A stretch of 37,153 nucleotides of DNA. Origin: Desulfobulbus sp. (GTDB lineage Bacteria > Desulfobacterota > Desulfobulbia > Desulfobulbales > Desulfobulbaceae). The position numbers were made by a program, and so were the translations under genes. Below the pieces are notes generated by a model. The model was not told the DNA's origin and made no database searches. It saw nothing but the letters and a program-made list of their open reading frames with translations. Numbering within the stretch: the first letter of the stretch is position 1; each line of letters opens with the position of its first letter. This document shows, in pieces, positions 8,522 through 17,189 of this stretch. The DNA lies in contig JAQUEZ010000045.1 of assembly GCA_028684915.1 (NCBI GenBank), positions 1-37,153 on the forward strand. The letters are read 5' to 3'.

Positions 8522-9733
8522 GTGAGCACCGAAGCCCCATTGGACTACCAGCTTGTTCCTGCCGACGAAATCAGCCAACGCGTTGCCCGGCTGCAGCGCC
8601 ATATGCAGCAAGGGCCGATGGATGGCGCGCTCATTCTCGATCCCGTGAACATGTATTACTACACCGGAACCATGCAACAGGGAGCGGTTTTTGTCCCAAC
8701 CGAGGGCGAGCCGGTTTTCCTGGTGCGGCGCAGTTATGAGCGGGCGCAGATGGAATCGCCGCTGCAACGGATTCTGCCCTTAAAAGGTTTGAGCCAGCTC
8801 CGGACAGCCCTTGCAGATCTGGGCCTGCGCGCCAACGTCCTGGGAGTGGCGGAAACCACCCTGTCTGTGGCTGTATTCAAAAGCTTGACCAAGGCGTTTC
8901 CAGGGACAACCTTCACCGACGTCAGTGGCCTGCTGTCTATGATTCGGGCGGTGAAATCCGAATACGAAGTGCAACGCCTCCGAAAAGCCGGCGCTCTGCA
9001 CAAATTGGTCTACGACGCCATTCCCGCCATGATTCGCGAAGGCATGACGGAATGGGAGCTTGGCAGCGCAATCCAACAGAAAATGATGGCCCTGGGCTAC
9101 ACCGGCATCACCCGGTTTACCGGCTTTGGCATGGAGCTGATCATCGGGATTGTCAGTTGCGGCGAATCGGGCAATTATCCCACCGCTTCGGTTGGGCCGG
9201 GGGGCTTGACCGGGCTGTCGCCGGCCTTTCCGCTGGTTGGGGGCAACAGGAAATTGGGCCGGGGCGAGCCCATATTCATTGACACCGGGTTCGGCTACGA
9301 GGGGTATTTTACCGACAAAACGAGAATTTTCTCGCTTGGTGCCCTGCCCGCCGCTGCGCTGGACGCCCACAAGGCGTGCCTGGACATTCAGGAAGCCGTG
9401 CGATGTCGCCTCAAACCCGGAGCCGTGCCGTCGCAGATCTATACCGAGGTCTGCAACCAATTCGTGCATTCCCGTAATTTTGAGAAGCACTTCATGGGGT
9501 TCGGCAGCAATCAGGTCCCGTTCCTTGGCCACGGCATCGGCCTGGCCATTGACGAATTGCCGGTTATTGCAGGAAAAATGCACACGCCGCTTGAGGCCAA
9601 CATGGTTATTGCCCTGGAGCCCAAAAAGGGACTGGAAGGCATTGGCCTGGTTGGGGTTGAGAACACCTTTCTGGTCACCGATGCAGGAGGCGAGAAGCTG
9701 ACCGCCGGATCGGACGAGGCGACCATCGTCTAA
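8522..9733 (+). CDS. M24-family (Xaa-Pro aminopeptidase-like) metallopeptidase
   Basis: This 403-residue protein has a creatinase-like N-terminal domain (about 15-150, with ALILDPVNMYYYTG) and a pita-bread catalytic domain (about 160-395). The expected metal ligands are visible: Asp in FIDTGFGYEG, Asp in FTDKTR, His in GHGIGLAIDE, Glu in IALEPK and Glu in GVENTFLV. Family members cleave Xaa-Pro bonds or related substrates in the cytoplasm; the substrate here is unknown. Translation starts with GTG at 8522, preceded by GAGGAGTTACC. No signal peptide is present. It is probably co-transcribed with the SGNH hydrolase upstream. Confidence 0.92.
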   Translation: MSTEAPLDYQLVPADEISQRVARLQRHMQQGPMDGALILDPVNMYYYTGTMQQGAVFVPTEGEPVFLVRRSYERAQMESPLQRILPLKGLSQLRTALADLGLRANVLGVAETTLSVAVFKSLTKAFPGTTFTDVSGLLSMIRAVKSEYEVQRLRKAGALHKLVYDAIPAMIREGMTEWELGSAIQQKMMALGYTGITRFTGFGMELIIGIVSCGESGNYPTASVGPGGLTGLSPAFPLVGGNRKLGRGEPIFIDTGFGYEGYFTDKTRIFSLGALPAAALDAHKACLDIQEAVRCRLKPGAVPSQIYTEVCNQFVHSRNFEKHFMGFGSNQVPFLGHGIGLAIDELPVIAGKMHTPLEANMVIALEPKKGLEGIGLVGVENTFLVTDAGGEKLTAGSDEATIV

Positions 9734-9901
9734 CAACGCCCCCTCAACGCTCCCTTGATGCGCCAACATGCACGACCAACAGGGCGCGAACCCGTTGAAA
9801 ATGCGGCACATTGCGCCAGCAAAACTCCGCCCGGATCTTCAGAAAGCTGATTGACGAATCCGCCCCTGCGCACTTTCGCAAGGAACCGGTCAAGAAATCG
9901 C

Positions 9902-9931
9902 TTGCGCTGTCTTGCCACTTACCGATATATT
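9902..9931 (+). promoter_or_regulatory. Candidate sigma-70 promoter of the tRNA gene
   Basis: TTGCGC at 9902-9907 and TATATT at 9926-9931 are separated by 18 bases. They lie just upstream of the tRNA 5' end at 9947, the right distance for a short leader. Confidence 0.55.
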
Positions 9932-9946
9932 CCCATCTCTTCTTGA

Positions 9947-10021
9947 GGGCGATTAACTCAGCGGGAGAGTGCCACCTTCACACGGTGGAAGTCACAGGTT
10001 CAAATCCTGTATCGCCCACCA
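9947..10021 (+). tRNA. tRNA-Val (CAC anticodon)
   Basis: A full cloverleaf can be drawn. The acceptor stem is GGGCGAT with ATCGCCC. The anticodon stem CCACC/GGTGG encloses the loop TTCACAC, giving anticodon CAC at 9979-9981, which reads GUG. The T stem ACAGG/CCTGT encloses TTCAAAT. The discriminator A and an encoded CCA end the gene at 10021. No repeat of its 3' end was seen elsewhere in the window. Confidence 0.95.
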
Positions 10022-10034
10022 AATGATCGTACCA

Positions 10035-10065
10035 GGGTTCTTGATTATTCAAGAACCCTTTTTTT
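10035..10065 (+). terminator. Rho-independent terminator after tRNA-Val
   Basis: The arms GGGTTCTTGA and TCAAGAACCC form a perfect 10-base stem around a 4-base loop, followed by seven T. It starts 13 bases after the tRNA. Confidence 0.93.
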
Positions 10066-10161
10066 ATGTCGAAAAATTGAGGCGTTGCACGCCTGCCGCA
10101 CCGGTTGCAAACCTTCTGTTTTTTTGGCGCCCACTCATCACAACTGCTTTCCAGGAAAATC

Positions 10162-10620
10162 ATGCCAACCATTCCATTACAATTTTCCGACGAAATCCTT
10201 GTTCCCCAGTCGCCGGCAACGGTTTGGTCCGTCCTGGCCGACATGGCCGAATATCCGGCATGGTGGCCGCAATATTTATTTGTCCGTCTCCTGCATGCCG
10301 AAGCCAATCTCATCGGAACCGAATTTACGATCCGCCCCTACGGCTGGCGTTCGTTTCTTTGTCGAGTTACATCCTGCGAAAAACCGGCCTGCCTCTGCCT
10401 GCAATACGACAGCAGTTACATGAGGGGAACCGCACAATGGCGTTTGGAGCCTGCACAACACGGCACAAGGGTCATCTATGCCATGGATGCAACCACGCAA
10501 GACGTCATGGTGTATCTCACCAGCTTTGTCATCAGTTTGCAAAGCATCCATTCTTCTTCCATGCGCGCAATATTTCGCAATCTCGCCAAGCAACTGCGCC
10601 GGATTGATCCGGCGGCTTAA
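10162..10620 (+). CDS. SRPBCC / polyketide-cyclase-like lipid-binding protein
   Basis: This 152-residue protein looks like a START-like SRPBCC fold. It opens with a beta strand, then SPATVWSVLADMAEYPAWWPQY, the usual 'V...L.D...YP.W.P' signature. Later it shows GTEFTIRPYGWRSF and WRLEPAQHGTRVIYAM, and it ends in a long amphipathic helix. Such proteins bind hydrophobic ligands in a cavity; no ligand can be named. The ATG at 10162 has AGGA upstream; a longer in-frame extension from 10105 is less likely. It is convergent with the HdrB-like gene, whose stop is 55 bases away. Confidence 0.75.
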   Translation: MPTIPLQFSDEILVPQSPATVWSVLADMAEYPAWWPQYLFVRLLHAEANLIGTEFTIRPYGWRSFLCRVTSCEKPACLCLQYDSSYMRGTAQWRLEPAQHGTRVIYAMDATTQDVMVYLTSFVISLQSIHSSSMRAIFRNLAKQLRRIDPAA

Positions 10621-10675
10621 CGGGCGATCGCCTGAAAAACAGGCCGGCGCAACAGCAAACAATTGGAGATGCGTT

Positions 10676-11521
10676 CTATGCAAGAATCTCCAGCAACAAT
10701 TCCGGCAGACTCATCATGGTGATCTTTCCCTGACCAGCGAGCCCAATCGAAGAAGCGCAACTGTTGCAGGGACAGACAACCGTTGCCGCATCCATCTCCA
10801 AAGCCCGCCCCACAATTTCATCAGCGGAATTCTTACAGCACCGGTCCTTTTGCAAATCGATGATCGTTAGCCCGTCAACAGCCTGCAGTTGTTTGCGATA
10901 TCGGCTCCAATCAAACGATCCCGCCGGATACGCGCTCCGCGCAAACGAATGGCACCCTTCAAAATAGCCGATGCGCATGGGCTTGACGGCAAGTTGCCGC
11001 TGCCCGAGCTGATCGAAGATCAGGTCGGGCAGGTACACATGGCGGTCCTGGGCGACTGGAGCAGCGTTTCGCGCCGCGTAGGCGCAGCCCATACAGCAAT
11101 AGGCGAGTTTTTTGGCGCCTTTCCGGGTTGCTTGCTCGTCGTTCTGCTTGTTGAAGGCAACGCTTTCAGCGAGTGCTGCGTCGCGGTCGGCGGAGCGCGG
11201 CATCATGGCAAAAGGCATTCCGCAACATTGTTCCTGGTCCAGGTAGGTGTAATCGACCTTGAGCCGCTCCAGCACCCGGATGTAGTCGCGAACCAGAAAC
11301 GGGTCGGCAAATGGTCGATAACACCCAAAGACAACACAATATTCCGCCTGCTCCTTGGGCCTGGGCACGCCAAGCCCGGCAAGCAGGCGGGTGCGCAGAA
11401 CAGGCGTGACGGCGTGATTGCCGCATTTCCTGACCGCATCGAGTTGTTCCTCCGTGCTGCGGCCGCAGGCCAAAGCGGCCGCGCCGGCCTGCCAGATTGA
11501 AAGCGAACTTGGTTTTTTCAT
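10676..11521 (-). CDS. HdrB-like protein with two cysteine-rich CCG domains
   Basis: This 281-residue protein carries two CCG-type motifs (C-x31/38-CC-x-CxxC). The first is Cys67, Cys99-Cys100 and Cys143/Cys146. The second is Cys190, Cys228-Cys229 and Cys252/Cys255. In heterodisulfide reductase subunit B each such motif binds a noncubane [4Fe-4S] cluster; related pairs occur in GlcF and LutA. No HdrA, HdrC, flavin subunit or extra ferredoxin domain is adjacent, so the electron partner is unknown. The protein has no membrane segment. The ATG at 11521 has a weak ribosome site. Substrate and pathway cannot be inferred from the neighbours. Confidence 0.8.
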   Translation of the reverse strand: MKKPSSLSIWQAGAAALACGRSTEEQLDAVRKCGNHAVTPVLRTRLLAGLGVPRPKEQAEYCVVFGCYRPFADPFLVRDYIRVLERLKVDYTYLDQEQCCGMPFAMMPRSADRDAALAESVAFNKQNDEQATRKGAKKLAYCCMGCAYAARNAAPVAQDRHVYLPDLIFDQLGQRQLAVKPMRIGYFEGCHSFARSAYPAGSFDWSRYRKQLQAVDGLTIIDLQKDRCCKNSADEIVGRALEMDAATVVCPCNSCASSIGLAGQGKITMMSLPELLLEILA

Positions 11522-11563
11522 ACGTTAATCCGTGTGGTTAGTAATCATCGGCGCGGACGACCA

Positions 11564-11875
11564 TTACGAATCGTCACGTTCAACCTTGCAAACGCGGATT
11601 CGGGAATCTGCATACCAGTCGTCATAGGCTTGCTGCGCTTCCCTGTGCACTGGGTTTTCCTTCCAGGCCTGAATGGCCGCCAAAGACTCCCAATAGGAAA
11701 CCGTAACGCCGATATCCTGCCGAGCGCCCTCGTACCCCAGAAACCCCGGCTGGCCCTGGAGTTCCTTCAAAACCCGTCTGGACATATCCGCGTAGCCATG
11801 GTCGCCCTCCTTTCTCAACGAGGTGAAAATGACCGCGTAGTACGGCGGCCGCGGCGTCTGGACAATCTTGCTCAT
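11564..11875 (-). CDS. Antibiotic-biosynthesis-monooxygenase (ABM) domain protein
   Basis: This 103-residue protein is one ABM ferredoxin-like domain: YYAVIFTSLRKEGDHGYADMSRRVLKELQ, then GFLGYEGAR, VSYWESLAAIQAWKENPVHREAQQ and a final strand RIRVCKVE. The family includes small monooxygenases, heme-degrading enzymes and many uncharacterised stress proteins. The set of motifs (SYWES..AI..WK.N..H..AQ) matches the YqjZ-like branch. AGAGGA lies upstream of the ATG at 11875. It is on the same strand as the HdrB-like gene and 42 bases upstream of it, so co-transcription is possible. Confidence 0.85.
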   Translation of the reverse strand: MSKIVQTPRPPYYAVIFTSLRKEGDHGYADMSRRVLKELQGQPGFLGYEGARQDIGVTVSYWESLAAIQAWKENPVHREAQQAYDDWYADSRIRVCKVERDDS

Positions 11876-12679
11876 GCGCTGTTCCTCTGCTGGCTCTCTG
11901 TTGATGGGCCTGAAACAACAGACCGATTTTTTAATTATTTACCCCGAAGCCGCCCGGCGCGCGAGAAAAGCGGACCTTTAGCGGCTTCCGGCTGCGCTTG
12001 CATCCCTGGGGCTGATTCCAATGCAAATGGCGGCGCGGGTTTGGGCGCCATCTCCATGAGCATACCGAGGAGAACGCTCGCCAAAGCCCAAGATTGCACG
12101 CTTCGCCGGAAACGGCGCCCGGCCCCGACCACGCCCATGCTGCGCCCAGCATGACTCGTTTGCCTGAAAAATGGAATTATTTTTCGGAGTGCTCACATTG
12201 ACGGCCTGCGCAAAGAACGCGGCTGTGCATTCCATTGCAATGCGCCGGCCAAAGAATGGCGCATCAAAGGCGTTTGTTGTGGAGCGACAAGGTCTCCAGG
12301 GTTGCAAGTTGCCCCCGAGCGCGGCGACTGAAAATGAAAATTGCACAGGATACCAAGATGATAGAAAAAAGTATTCCCTTTGGCGTTGATTGGGTGTTAA
12401 CGATAGGGGCGCAGGTTAGACGAGGGGTGACATGGAACACAGCGGTCCGAAGTGCCGAGGCGGTTAGGTCGAGGTTTTTTGGAAGAATGTTGATTTTCGG
12501 GACATTCATTCTTTCCCGATGCTTTATACCAAGCTAGTCAGCAGCTAGACTTAAAGGAGATATCCAGTTAGCAAAAACCTAAAAACGCTGGTTCGTGGAC
12601 GGCTTGGCTGGATACGAAGAATGGTTGCCAGAAACCGGATAATAACTTGTTGAAGTGTAAAACAATGACGGAGATCAGC
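11876..12679. other. Intergenic stretch without a supported gene
   Basis: About 800 bases lie between the ABM gene and the DUF262 gene. I found no convincing coding sequence. A 67-codon frame on the minus strand (11935-12138) has a hydrophobic start but no ribosome site. Copy C of a dispersed repeat lies at 12144-12189. Base composition becomes more AT-rich from about 12340 towards the DUF262 cassette. Confidence 0.5.
12144..12189 (-). repeat. Dispersed repeat, copy C
   Basis: Read on the minus strand, the core TAATTCCATTT, then GCAAACGAG and CATGCTG, matches copies at 17061-17183 and 17705-17813. In the opposite sense all copies could encode a HxSFAxxME-like string, but no gene is evident. 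Confidence 0.5.
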
Positions 12680-13891
12680 ATGAATAATGACGAACTGCCG
12701 AACAACCAAGGTGCTCTTCAAGCATCCGAAATTACCGAGGCAGAGGTGGAAGACTGGTTTGATTCCGAAGAAGCACCGCCCGACTTAGCTCGTGAGCAGG
12801 TTGATATAGTTCAGCGCTATTCCGATGCCCAGCTACGAATAGTTCGAAGCACATTGGATCTCTCGCTACACAACCTCCGACAATCACTCCGTGACTCTTC
12901 CTATATCAATATGAGCCCGTCTTACCAGCGTCGACACAGATGGGACACGAAAAAGCGTTCTCAGCTTATTGAGTCATTACTGTTAAACATCCCGATACCA
13001 CCGTTATTTCTATTTGAGAATGACTACAACCAGTACGAAATTATGGACGGCCGGCAACGGCTTGATGCAATAAAAGAGTTTTTGGAGAACATGTATCCCC
13101 TTAGAGGCCTTGAGTATTGGCCTGAGCTGGATGGTTCACAATTCGGTGATCTTCCTCCCACGATTCAGAGGGGCTTGCTGCGTCGAACTGTTTCAGCCAT
13201 TGTTTTGCTCGCGGAAACCTCACGCCCTGATGACTCAGAGATTGACGTCCGAATGGCGCTTTTCAAGCGCCTCAATACTGGTGGTGTGAAACTCAACCCG
13301 CAAGAGCTTCGGAATGCGCTGTACCCATCGAAGTTCAATGAAATGCTGATCAATATTGCCCAGTGGGACCTATTCAGGGACACGTGGAGGATTCCAAGGT
13401 ATTCAGATGAAGAAGCAGAAACCGTCCCAAAGCGAGTGCAGAACAATGCACTATACAAGACGATGGCCGATTGCGAGCTTGTCCTTCGTTTTTTCGCAAT
13501 CCGCGAAACCGTAGTGGATAATCGTCGCGGTTCACTAAGGCGTCTTATGGATAAGTCTATGCAAAAACACGCAAACGACAATGATTCTACCGTCGCAGCT
13601 CTGGATGCTGAATACCGGTCAACATTGCAGCACTTATTTTACACATTTGAAGGCTCCCCATTTGTACTGCCCGAAACCACACGTCCAAGCCGTCCTGCTT
13701 ACGATGCATTGATGGTAGCGTGTTCAATCATAGGCATAAATAATCTTACGGGCCGTGATGAGGAAATAAGGAGAAATTTCCTTCAAGTTGCAAATGTTCC
13801 GACATCGTACGAGGTTCTAATCGGGCGCGGCAATACTGTTGAATCCATCAAGGAAAGAGTTGCTCTTGCAACCAAAATATTAACGAATTAG
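12680..13891 (+). CDS. DUF262 (GmrS/ParB-nuclease-like) protein of a two-gene cassette
   Basis: This protein of about 403 residues carries a DUF262 domain at about 75-290. It shows SPSYQRRHRWDTKKRSQLIESLLLN, FLFE, the key IMDGRQRLDAI block (Asp123 to Arg127), and the LFKRLNTGGVKLNPQELRNALY block. DUF262 is a ParB/sulfiredoxin-like fold found in the type IV restriction enzyme GmrSD, where it uses nucleotides. There is no GmrD-type HNH (DUF1524) domain here. The ATG at 12680 is chosen for GGAG seven bases upstream; in-frame starts at 12647 and 12665 exist. A HEPN-domain gene starts nine bases after its stop with a perfect AGGAGGT, so the pair is an operon. Codon use and AT content differ by eye from neighbouring GC-rich genes, consistent with transfer. 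Confidence 0.88.
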   Translation: MNNDELPNNQGALQASEITEAEVEDWFDSEEAPPDLAREQVDIVQRYSDAQLRIVRSTLDLSLHNLRQSLRDSSYINMSPSYQRRHRWDTKKRSQLIESLLLNIPIPPLFLFENDYNQYEIMDGRQRLDAIKEFLENMYPLRGLEYWPELDGSQFGDLPPTIQRGLLRRTVSAIVLLAETSRPDDSEIDVRMALFKRLNTGGVKLNPQELRNALYPSKFNEMLINIAQWDLFRDTWRIPRYSDEEAETVPKRVQNNALYKTMADCELVLRFFAIRETVVDNRRGSLRRLMDKSMQKHANDNDSTVAALDAEYRSTLQHLFYTFEGSPFVLPETTRPSRPAYDALMVACSIIGINNLTGRDEEIRRNFLQVANVPTSYEVLIGRGNTVESIKERVALATKILTN

Positions 13892-13900
13892 GAGGTCAAT

Positions 13901-14734
13901 ATGAACCCTGTACTTCAGGAGTTCTGCCTTGACCTCGATAGGTTGAGGCGGATCTGTTCTGTGTCCGAAGCGCTAACAATTTTCCGCTCATGTGCACATG
14001 AACCGGGAATGATCACCGACGAAGAACTTAAGGCGGTTAGTTCCCGGCTTCACGAAACAACCTTGGCAGCACACGCTGAGATGCCAATTCTGAATGGCGT
14101 ACTTTTACTCTACTTAGCGGGTCGCTTTGAAAACTTCGTGCGGGAGCTATTTGAAGACTTGTCCGACACGATAGCGGGCCAGTGTGGCCAATTCACCCAC
14201 CTTCCACGACAGATGCGGGATAACCTCACCAAGTACACTGCAGAAGTTGTTGCTAATCCGAGGAAATATGGACATGGAGAGAACGGAGTAATCGCGTTTG
14301 TTAGCACGATGGCTGACAACTTAAATGGACGACCACTGGTGGGAGTGAATAGTAAGTGCCTTTCCATCACCTCAGAGAACATGTGGCCAGATACCCTTGC
14401 TGAAATATTCTCGCGAATTGGTGCGAGTAACTTATGGGAACGCCTTGGTCAACAAGCCTCAGTACAAACATTCTTCCAAATGGATCAACCTGAAAAAGCC
14501 ACTAAAGAGGCCCGAAGGTTCCTGACTGAATTTATGGGTTTGCGCAACCAAATTGCGCATCCATCCGGAGCGCTGGCGTGGCCGAGTATGGAGGGTACTA
14601 TCTATCATATCAATTTTTGCGAAATAATGGGTCGCGCCCTTGCGGATGTATGTGCAGTTTGGGCATTAACGCTGGGTACAAGGCAAGTTAGGGTTCAACA
14701 AGCCGCTGCAAGCGACGCTATACAGCACGCCTGA
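13901..14734 (+). CDS. HEPN-domain protein (RiboL-PSP/MAE_28990-like), putative RNase effector
   Basis: This 277-residue protein resembles HEPN proteins of the RiboL-PSP / MAE_28990 type. An early helix reads LYLAGRFENFVRELFEDL, and a C-terminal helix contains FMGLRNQIAHPSG. Arg215 to His220 (RNQIAH) gives the R-x4-H motif that forms the HEPN endoribonuclease site. No membrane segment or signal peptide is visible. Start at 13901 follows TAGGAGGTCAAT. It is tightly coupled to the DUF262 gene. By analogy with other HEPN modules, it could be an RNA-cleaving effector controlled by the DUF262 partner; that role is inferred and not shown. Confidence 0.82.
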   Translation: MNPVLQEFCLDLDRLRRICSVSEALTIFRSCAHEPGMITDEELKAVSSRLHETTLAAHAEMPILNGVLLLYLAGRFENFVRELFEDLSDTIAGQCGQFTHLPRQMRDNLTKYTAEVVANPRKYGHGENGVIAFVSTMADNLNGRPLVGVNSKCLSITSENMWPDTLAEIFSRIGASNLWERLGQQASVQTFFQMDQPEKATKEARRFLTEFMGLRNQIAHPSGALAWPSMEGTIYHINFCEIMGRALADVCAVWALTLGTRQVRVQQAAASDAIQHA

Positions 14735-15069
14735 GCGGTATGTTGGGCCTTATGAATGGCTCCCTAATGACCTTTCTTGAATCGTTTGTAATTCCTGATA
14801 TTGTTGGTGGAAGAACAGCGCTCGCTGTACTCAAAATTCTTAGTCAACGATTTCTCGACCACAGGCTTGGAAAGGACTTTGAGCGCGACAAGACCGAACT
14901 CGGGGAAAGGAAAAGGGGACGGATTTAATTTTATCCAGCGAGTTACGATATCTCTGAAATATGCTGACCACCAGTTCAGGTAATTGTCCCTATTATGGAC
15001 CCTATTGTAATGAACTCAACCGACAGAGCATTTGAAAGATGGCTGAGTGCGCCATAAAAAGAGGCATAC
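14735..15069. other. Intergenic stretch between the HEPN gene and the autotransporter
   Basis: About 335 bases show no gene that I can support. A short open frame (14740-14928) has no ribosome site or recognisable motif. GGGGACGGATTTAATTTTA at about 14917-14935 resembles the flanks often seen beside REP or IS200-like elements, but no transposase is present. Confidence 0.4.
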
Positions 15070-17052
15070 ATGTTTGATTTCAAGATGGTCTTCACAAGAA
15101 ACGTTTTGCTCGGCGCCATTGCCATGGCGCCCTGGCTATCCAGCACACCTTCATCGGCGCAGGAGGCGATTTTAACGCCCATCCTGTCAACAGCTCCCAA
15201 TTTCAGGGACCTTGCGGGAATATCGGCAAGCAATGGGGGCACCGGCTTCGTCAACTCGACCAGCAACGGCGGGGTGATGCGGACGGGGGTTTTTTATCGC
15301 ACCAATGCACTGAATAATCTCAACAACGCGGATTGGGCCACTCTTTCGGCGCTTCATATCTACCGCGACATCGACCTGCGAACGCCTGACGAAATCTATG
15401 GCCCTCCAGCGGCGCAGGATGTGACGCCGGAAGGGGCTATATGGACCAATATCAATATTTATGGCACGCAAGGGCCGATACCCTCACCGCTTGGGGGCAC
15501 TCCCGCGAATGCGGTTTCCTTCATGCAGTCAGGATACCAGGCGTTCGTCACCGATTCGGTTCAGCGAAACGGGTTTCGCACGGTATTACTGACCCTGGCC
15601 GATGACACCGGGCCTGACCTATGGCACTGTGCAGGGGGCAAAGACCGCACCGGTTGGACGGCGGCCCTCCTGCAGAGCATCGCCGGTGTGCCGGATGCGA
15701 TAATCATGCAGGACTATCTGGCCACCAACAGTTACTTATCGGCCTTAATACACACCACTAAAGAGTATATTTCGGTGGTGCATCCTACATGGGACCCCGC
15801 GACCATTGACGCCCTCCTGGGCGTTCAGTCCAGCTATCTTCAGACTGGCCTTGACCAGGTGGTCGCCTCATACGGGTCGATGTCTGCTTATTTGACGCAA
15901 GGATTGGGCCTCACACAGGCAGATATCTACGTCTTGCGCGCCAAAATGGTCTTCTACTCGGAGTTGCCCGGTCAGAGTGGGCTGGTCGGCAATGCCGCCT
16001 CCGGCGCCGAGCTTTTGAACGCGTTGCAGAACTCACCCCTCTCGGGCCACTATACCGACTACAATTACTATCTCCAGTCAGCGGTCGGCCAAGGAACGCT
16101 CGGGGGCGTCGAGACGCGGGTTGGCGGCCAAGTGCATGCCGATGCCGCCTCGTTTCTCCTGCGCCAGGCGCAGCGGCTCGACGAGGTGATCACGCCCTAT
16201 ACAAGCGGTTGCGAGCTGCCCCAAGGTCAGACTCGGATCTGGATGGCCGGCAATGGGGATACTTTTTCCACCTCTGGCCACGACGGCATTGACGGCAGCA
16301 CGGAAAACAGTGGCGGCTCAACCATAGGCGCCACCTACCGGATAAACAGTCAGGCTTCGGCCAATATGAGCCTCGGCTACGACTGGGGTTCGGTAGAAAG
16401 CGCCGATGCCACCGCCACGGTCAACACCGCTCTGGCCACCCTTGGCGGACGGTACGGGTTTTCGGATTTCGATGCTGGGCCATTTATCGAAGGCCGTGCG
16501 AATGCCGGCTGGGTGGACTATGAAAGCGAGCGCGGCTTGGGCGGAGGCCTGGGAACCGCAACCGGTTCCACCACCGGTGTGGTGTATAGCGGTCAGGTTC
16601 GGGTTGGCAACGCTATTCGCCTGATACCGTTGACGATTACTCCCCAGGTGGGGGTTCGGGTGACCGGGGTGTCCCTCGACGACTTCAATGAAGGCGGCAG
16701 TGACCTTGCGCTGAATGTCCATGGTGTTGACGAAACGTTTTTCAGCCTTCTGGCCGATTTGGATTTCAGCTTCACTCCAAAACCATTAGGGGAATGGACC
16801 CTAGCGCCTGTCCTTACCCTCGGTTACGAGCGGATACTAGACGACCCCCAGGTTGAAGGCGTTGCGACGCTGTACGGTTTCACCGTGCGTCAACAATCAG
16901 CCTATGAGAGCCATGATCTGATGAAGGCCAGTGTGGGGCTCTCGGCCAAGCAGGGCGCTTTTACCGTAAAAGGCAGGGTGAGCGGGGTGATTTCCGAGGA
17001 GACGAACAGCACCGGCGTGAGCGGACTTCTGTCGCTTGCCTACAGTTTCTAG
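15070..17052 (+). CDS. Surface autotransporter carrying a tyrosine-phosphatase passenger
   Basis: This 660-residue protein starts with a signal peptide (hydrophobic NVLLGAIAMAPWL, probable cleavage near SSAQ, residue 30). The passenger (about 40-300) is a tyrosine/dual-specificity phosphatase of the Tyr_phosphatase_3 type: NFRDLAGI, GVFYRTNAL, the general-acid-region-like DIDLRTPDE, and the P-loop HCAGGKDRTGW with nucleophile Cys187 and Arg193 (CX5R). The last 265 residues look like an outer-membrane autotransporter barrel with alternating strands (SANMSLGYDWG, ATLGGRYGF, PFIEGRANAGWVDYE, TITPQVGVRV) and a C-terminal aromatic SLAYSF. This predicts a phosphatase displayed outside the cell. AAGAGG precedes the start. 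It appears monocistronic. The target (protein, lipid or inositol phosphates) is unknown. Confidence 0.88.
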   Translation: MFDFKMVFTRNVLLGAIAMAPWLSSTPSSAQEAILTPILSTAPNFRDLAGISASNGGTGFVNSTSNGGVMRTGVFYRTNALNNLNNADWATLSALHIYRDIDLRTPDEIYGPPAAQDVTPEGAIWTNINIYGTQGPIPSPLGGTPANAVSFMQSGYQAFVTDSVQRNGFRTVLLTLADDTGPDLWHCAGGKDRTGWTAALLQSIAGVPDAIIMQDYLATNSYLSALIHTTKEYISVVHPTWDPATIDALLGVQSSYLQTGLDQVVASYGSMSAYLTQGLGLTQADIYVLRAKMVFYSELPGQSGLVGNAASGAELLNALQNSPLSGHYTDYNYYLQSAVGQGTLGGVETRVGGQVHADAASFLLRQAQRLDEVITPYTSGCELPQGQTRIWMAGNGDTFSTSGHDGIDGSTENSGGSTIGATYRINSQASANMSLGYDWGSVESADATATVNTALATLGGRYGFSDFDAGPFIEGRANAGWVDYESERGLGGGLGTATGSTTGVVYSGQVRVGNAIRLIPLTITPQVGVRVTGVSLDDFNEGGSDLALNVHGVDETFFSLLADLDFSFTPKPLGEWTLAPVLTLGYERILDDPQVEGVATLYGFTVRQQSAYESHDLMKASVGLSAKQGAFTVKGRVSGVISEETNSTGVSGLLSLAYSF

Positions 17053-17060
17053 AGGCTCTT

Positions 17061-17183
17061 CCTCGCAACGGAGAAGAAACTGCCAATGTTTTCTTCCATT
17101 TCCAAATCAAACGAAGCATGATGCACAGCGCAAAACATCGCCGGCAAAGGTCTGTCATTTCCAACGAGTGAGAAATCTCGCGC
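17061..17183 (+). repeat. Dispersed repeat, copy A
   Basis: The copy contains TTCCATTTCCAAATCAAACG, GCATGATGCAC and, further on, AGTGAGAAATCTCGCGC. It aligns with copy B at 17705-17813 in the same orientation, with a roughly 14-base insertion near its start. Confidence 0.6.
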
Positions 17184-17189
17184 CTTCAT

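Noticed and set aside
8780..9811. 343-codon antisense frame opposite the M24 peptidase
   Set aside because: The sense frame has all metal ligands in order; the antisense frame has no motif.
9947..10065. tRNA-Val as an integration site for a mobile island
   Set aside because: No duplicated tRNA 3' end and no integrase gene were found downstream within the window.
11534..12154. 206-codon plus-strand frame over the ABM gene
   Set aside because: It is opposite a recognisable ABM domain and resembles no known protein.
12680..14734. Complete GmrSD type IV restriction system
   Set aside because: The DUF262 part is present, but no DUF1524/HNH nuclease motif is found in either gene; the partner is a HEPN protein instead.
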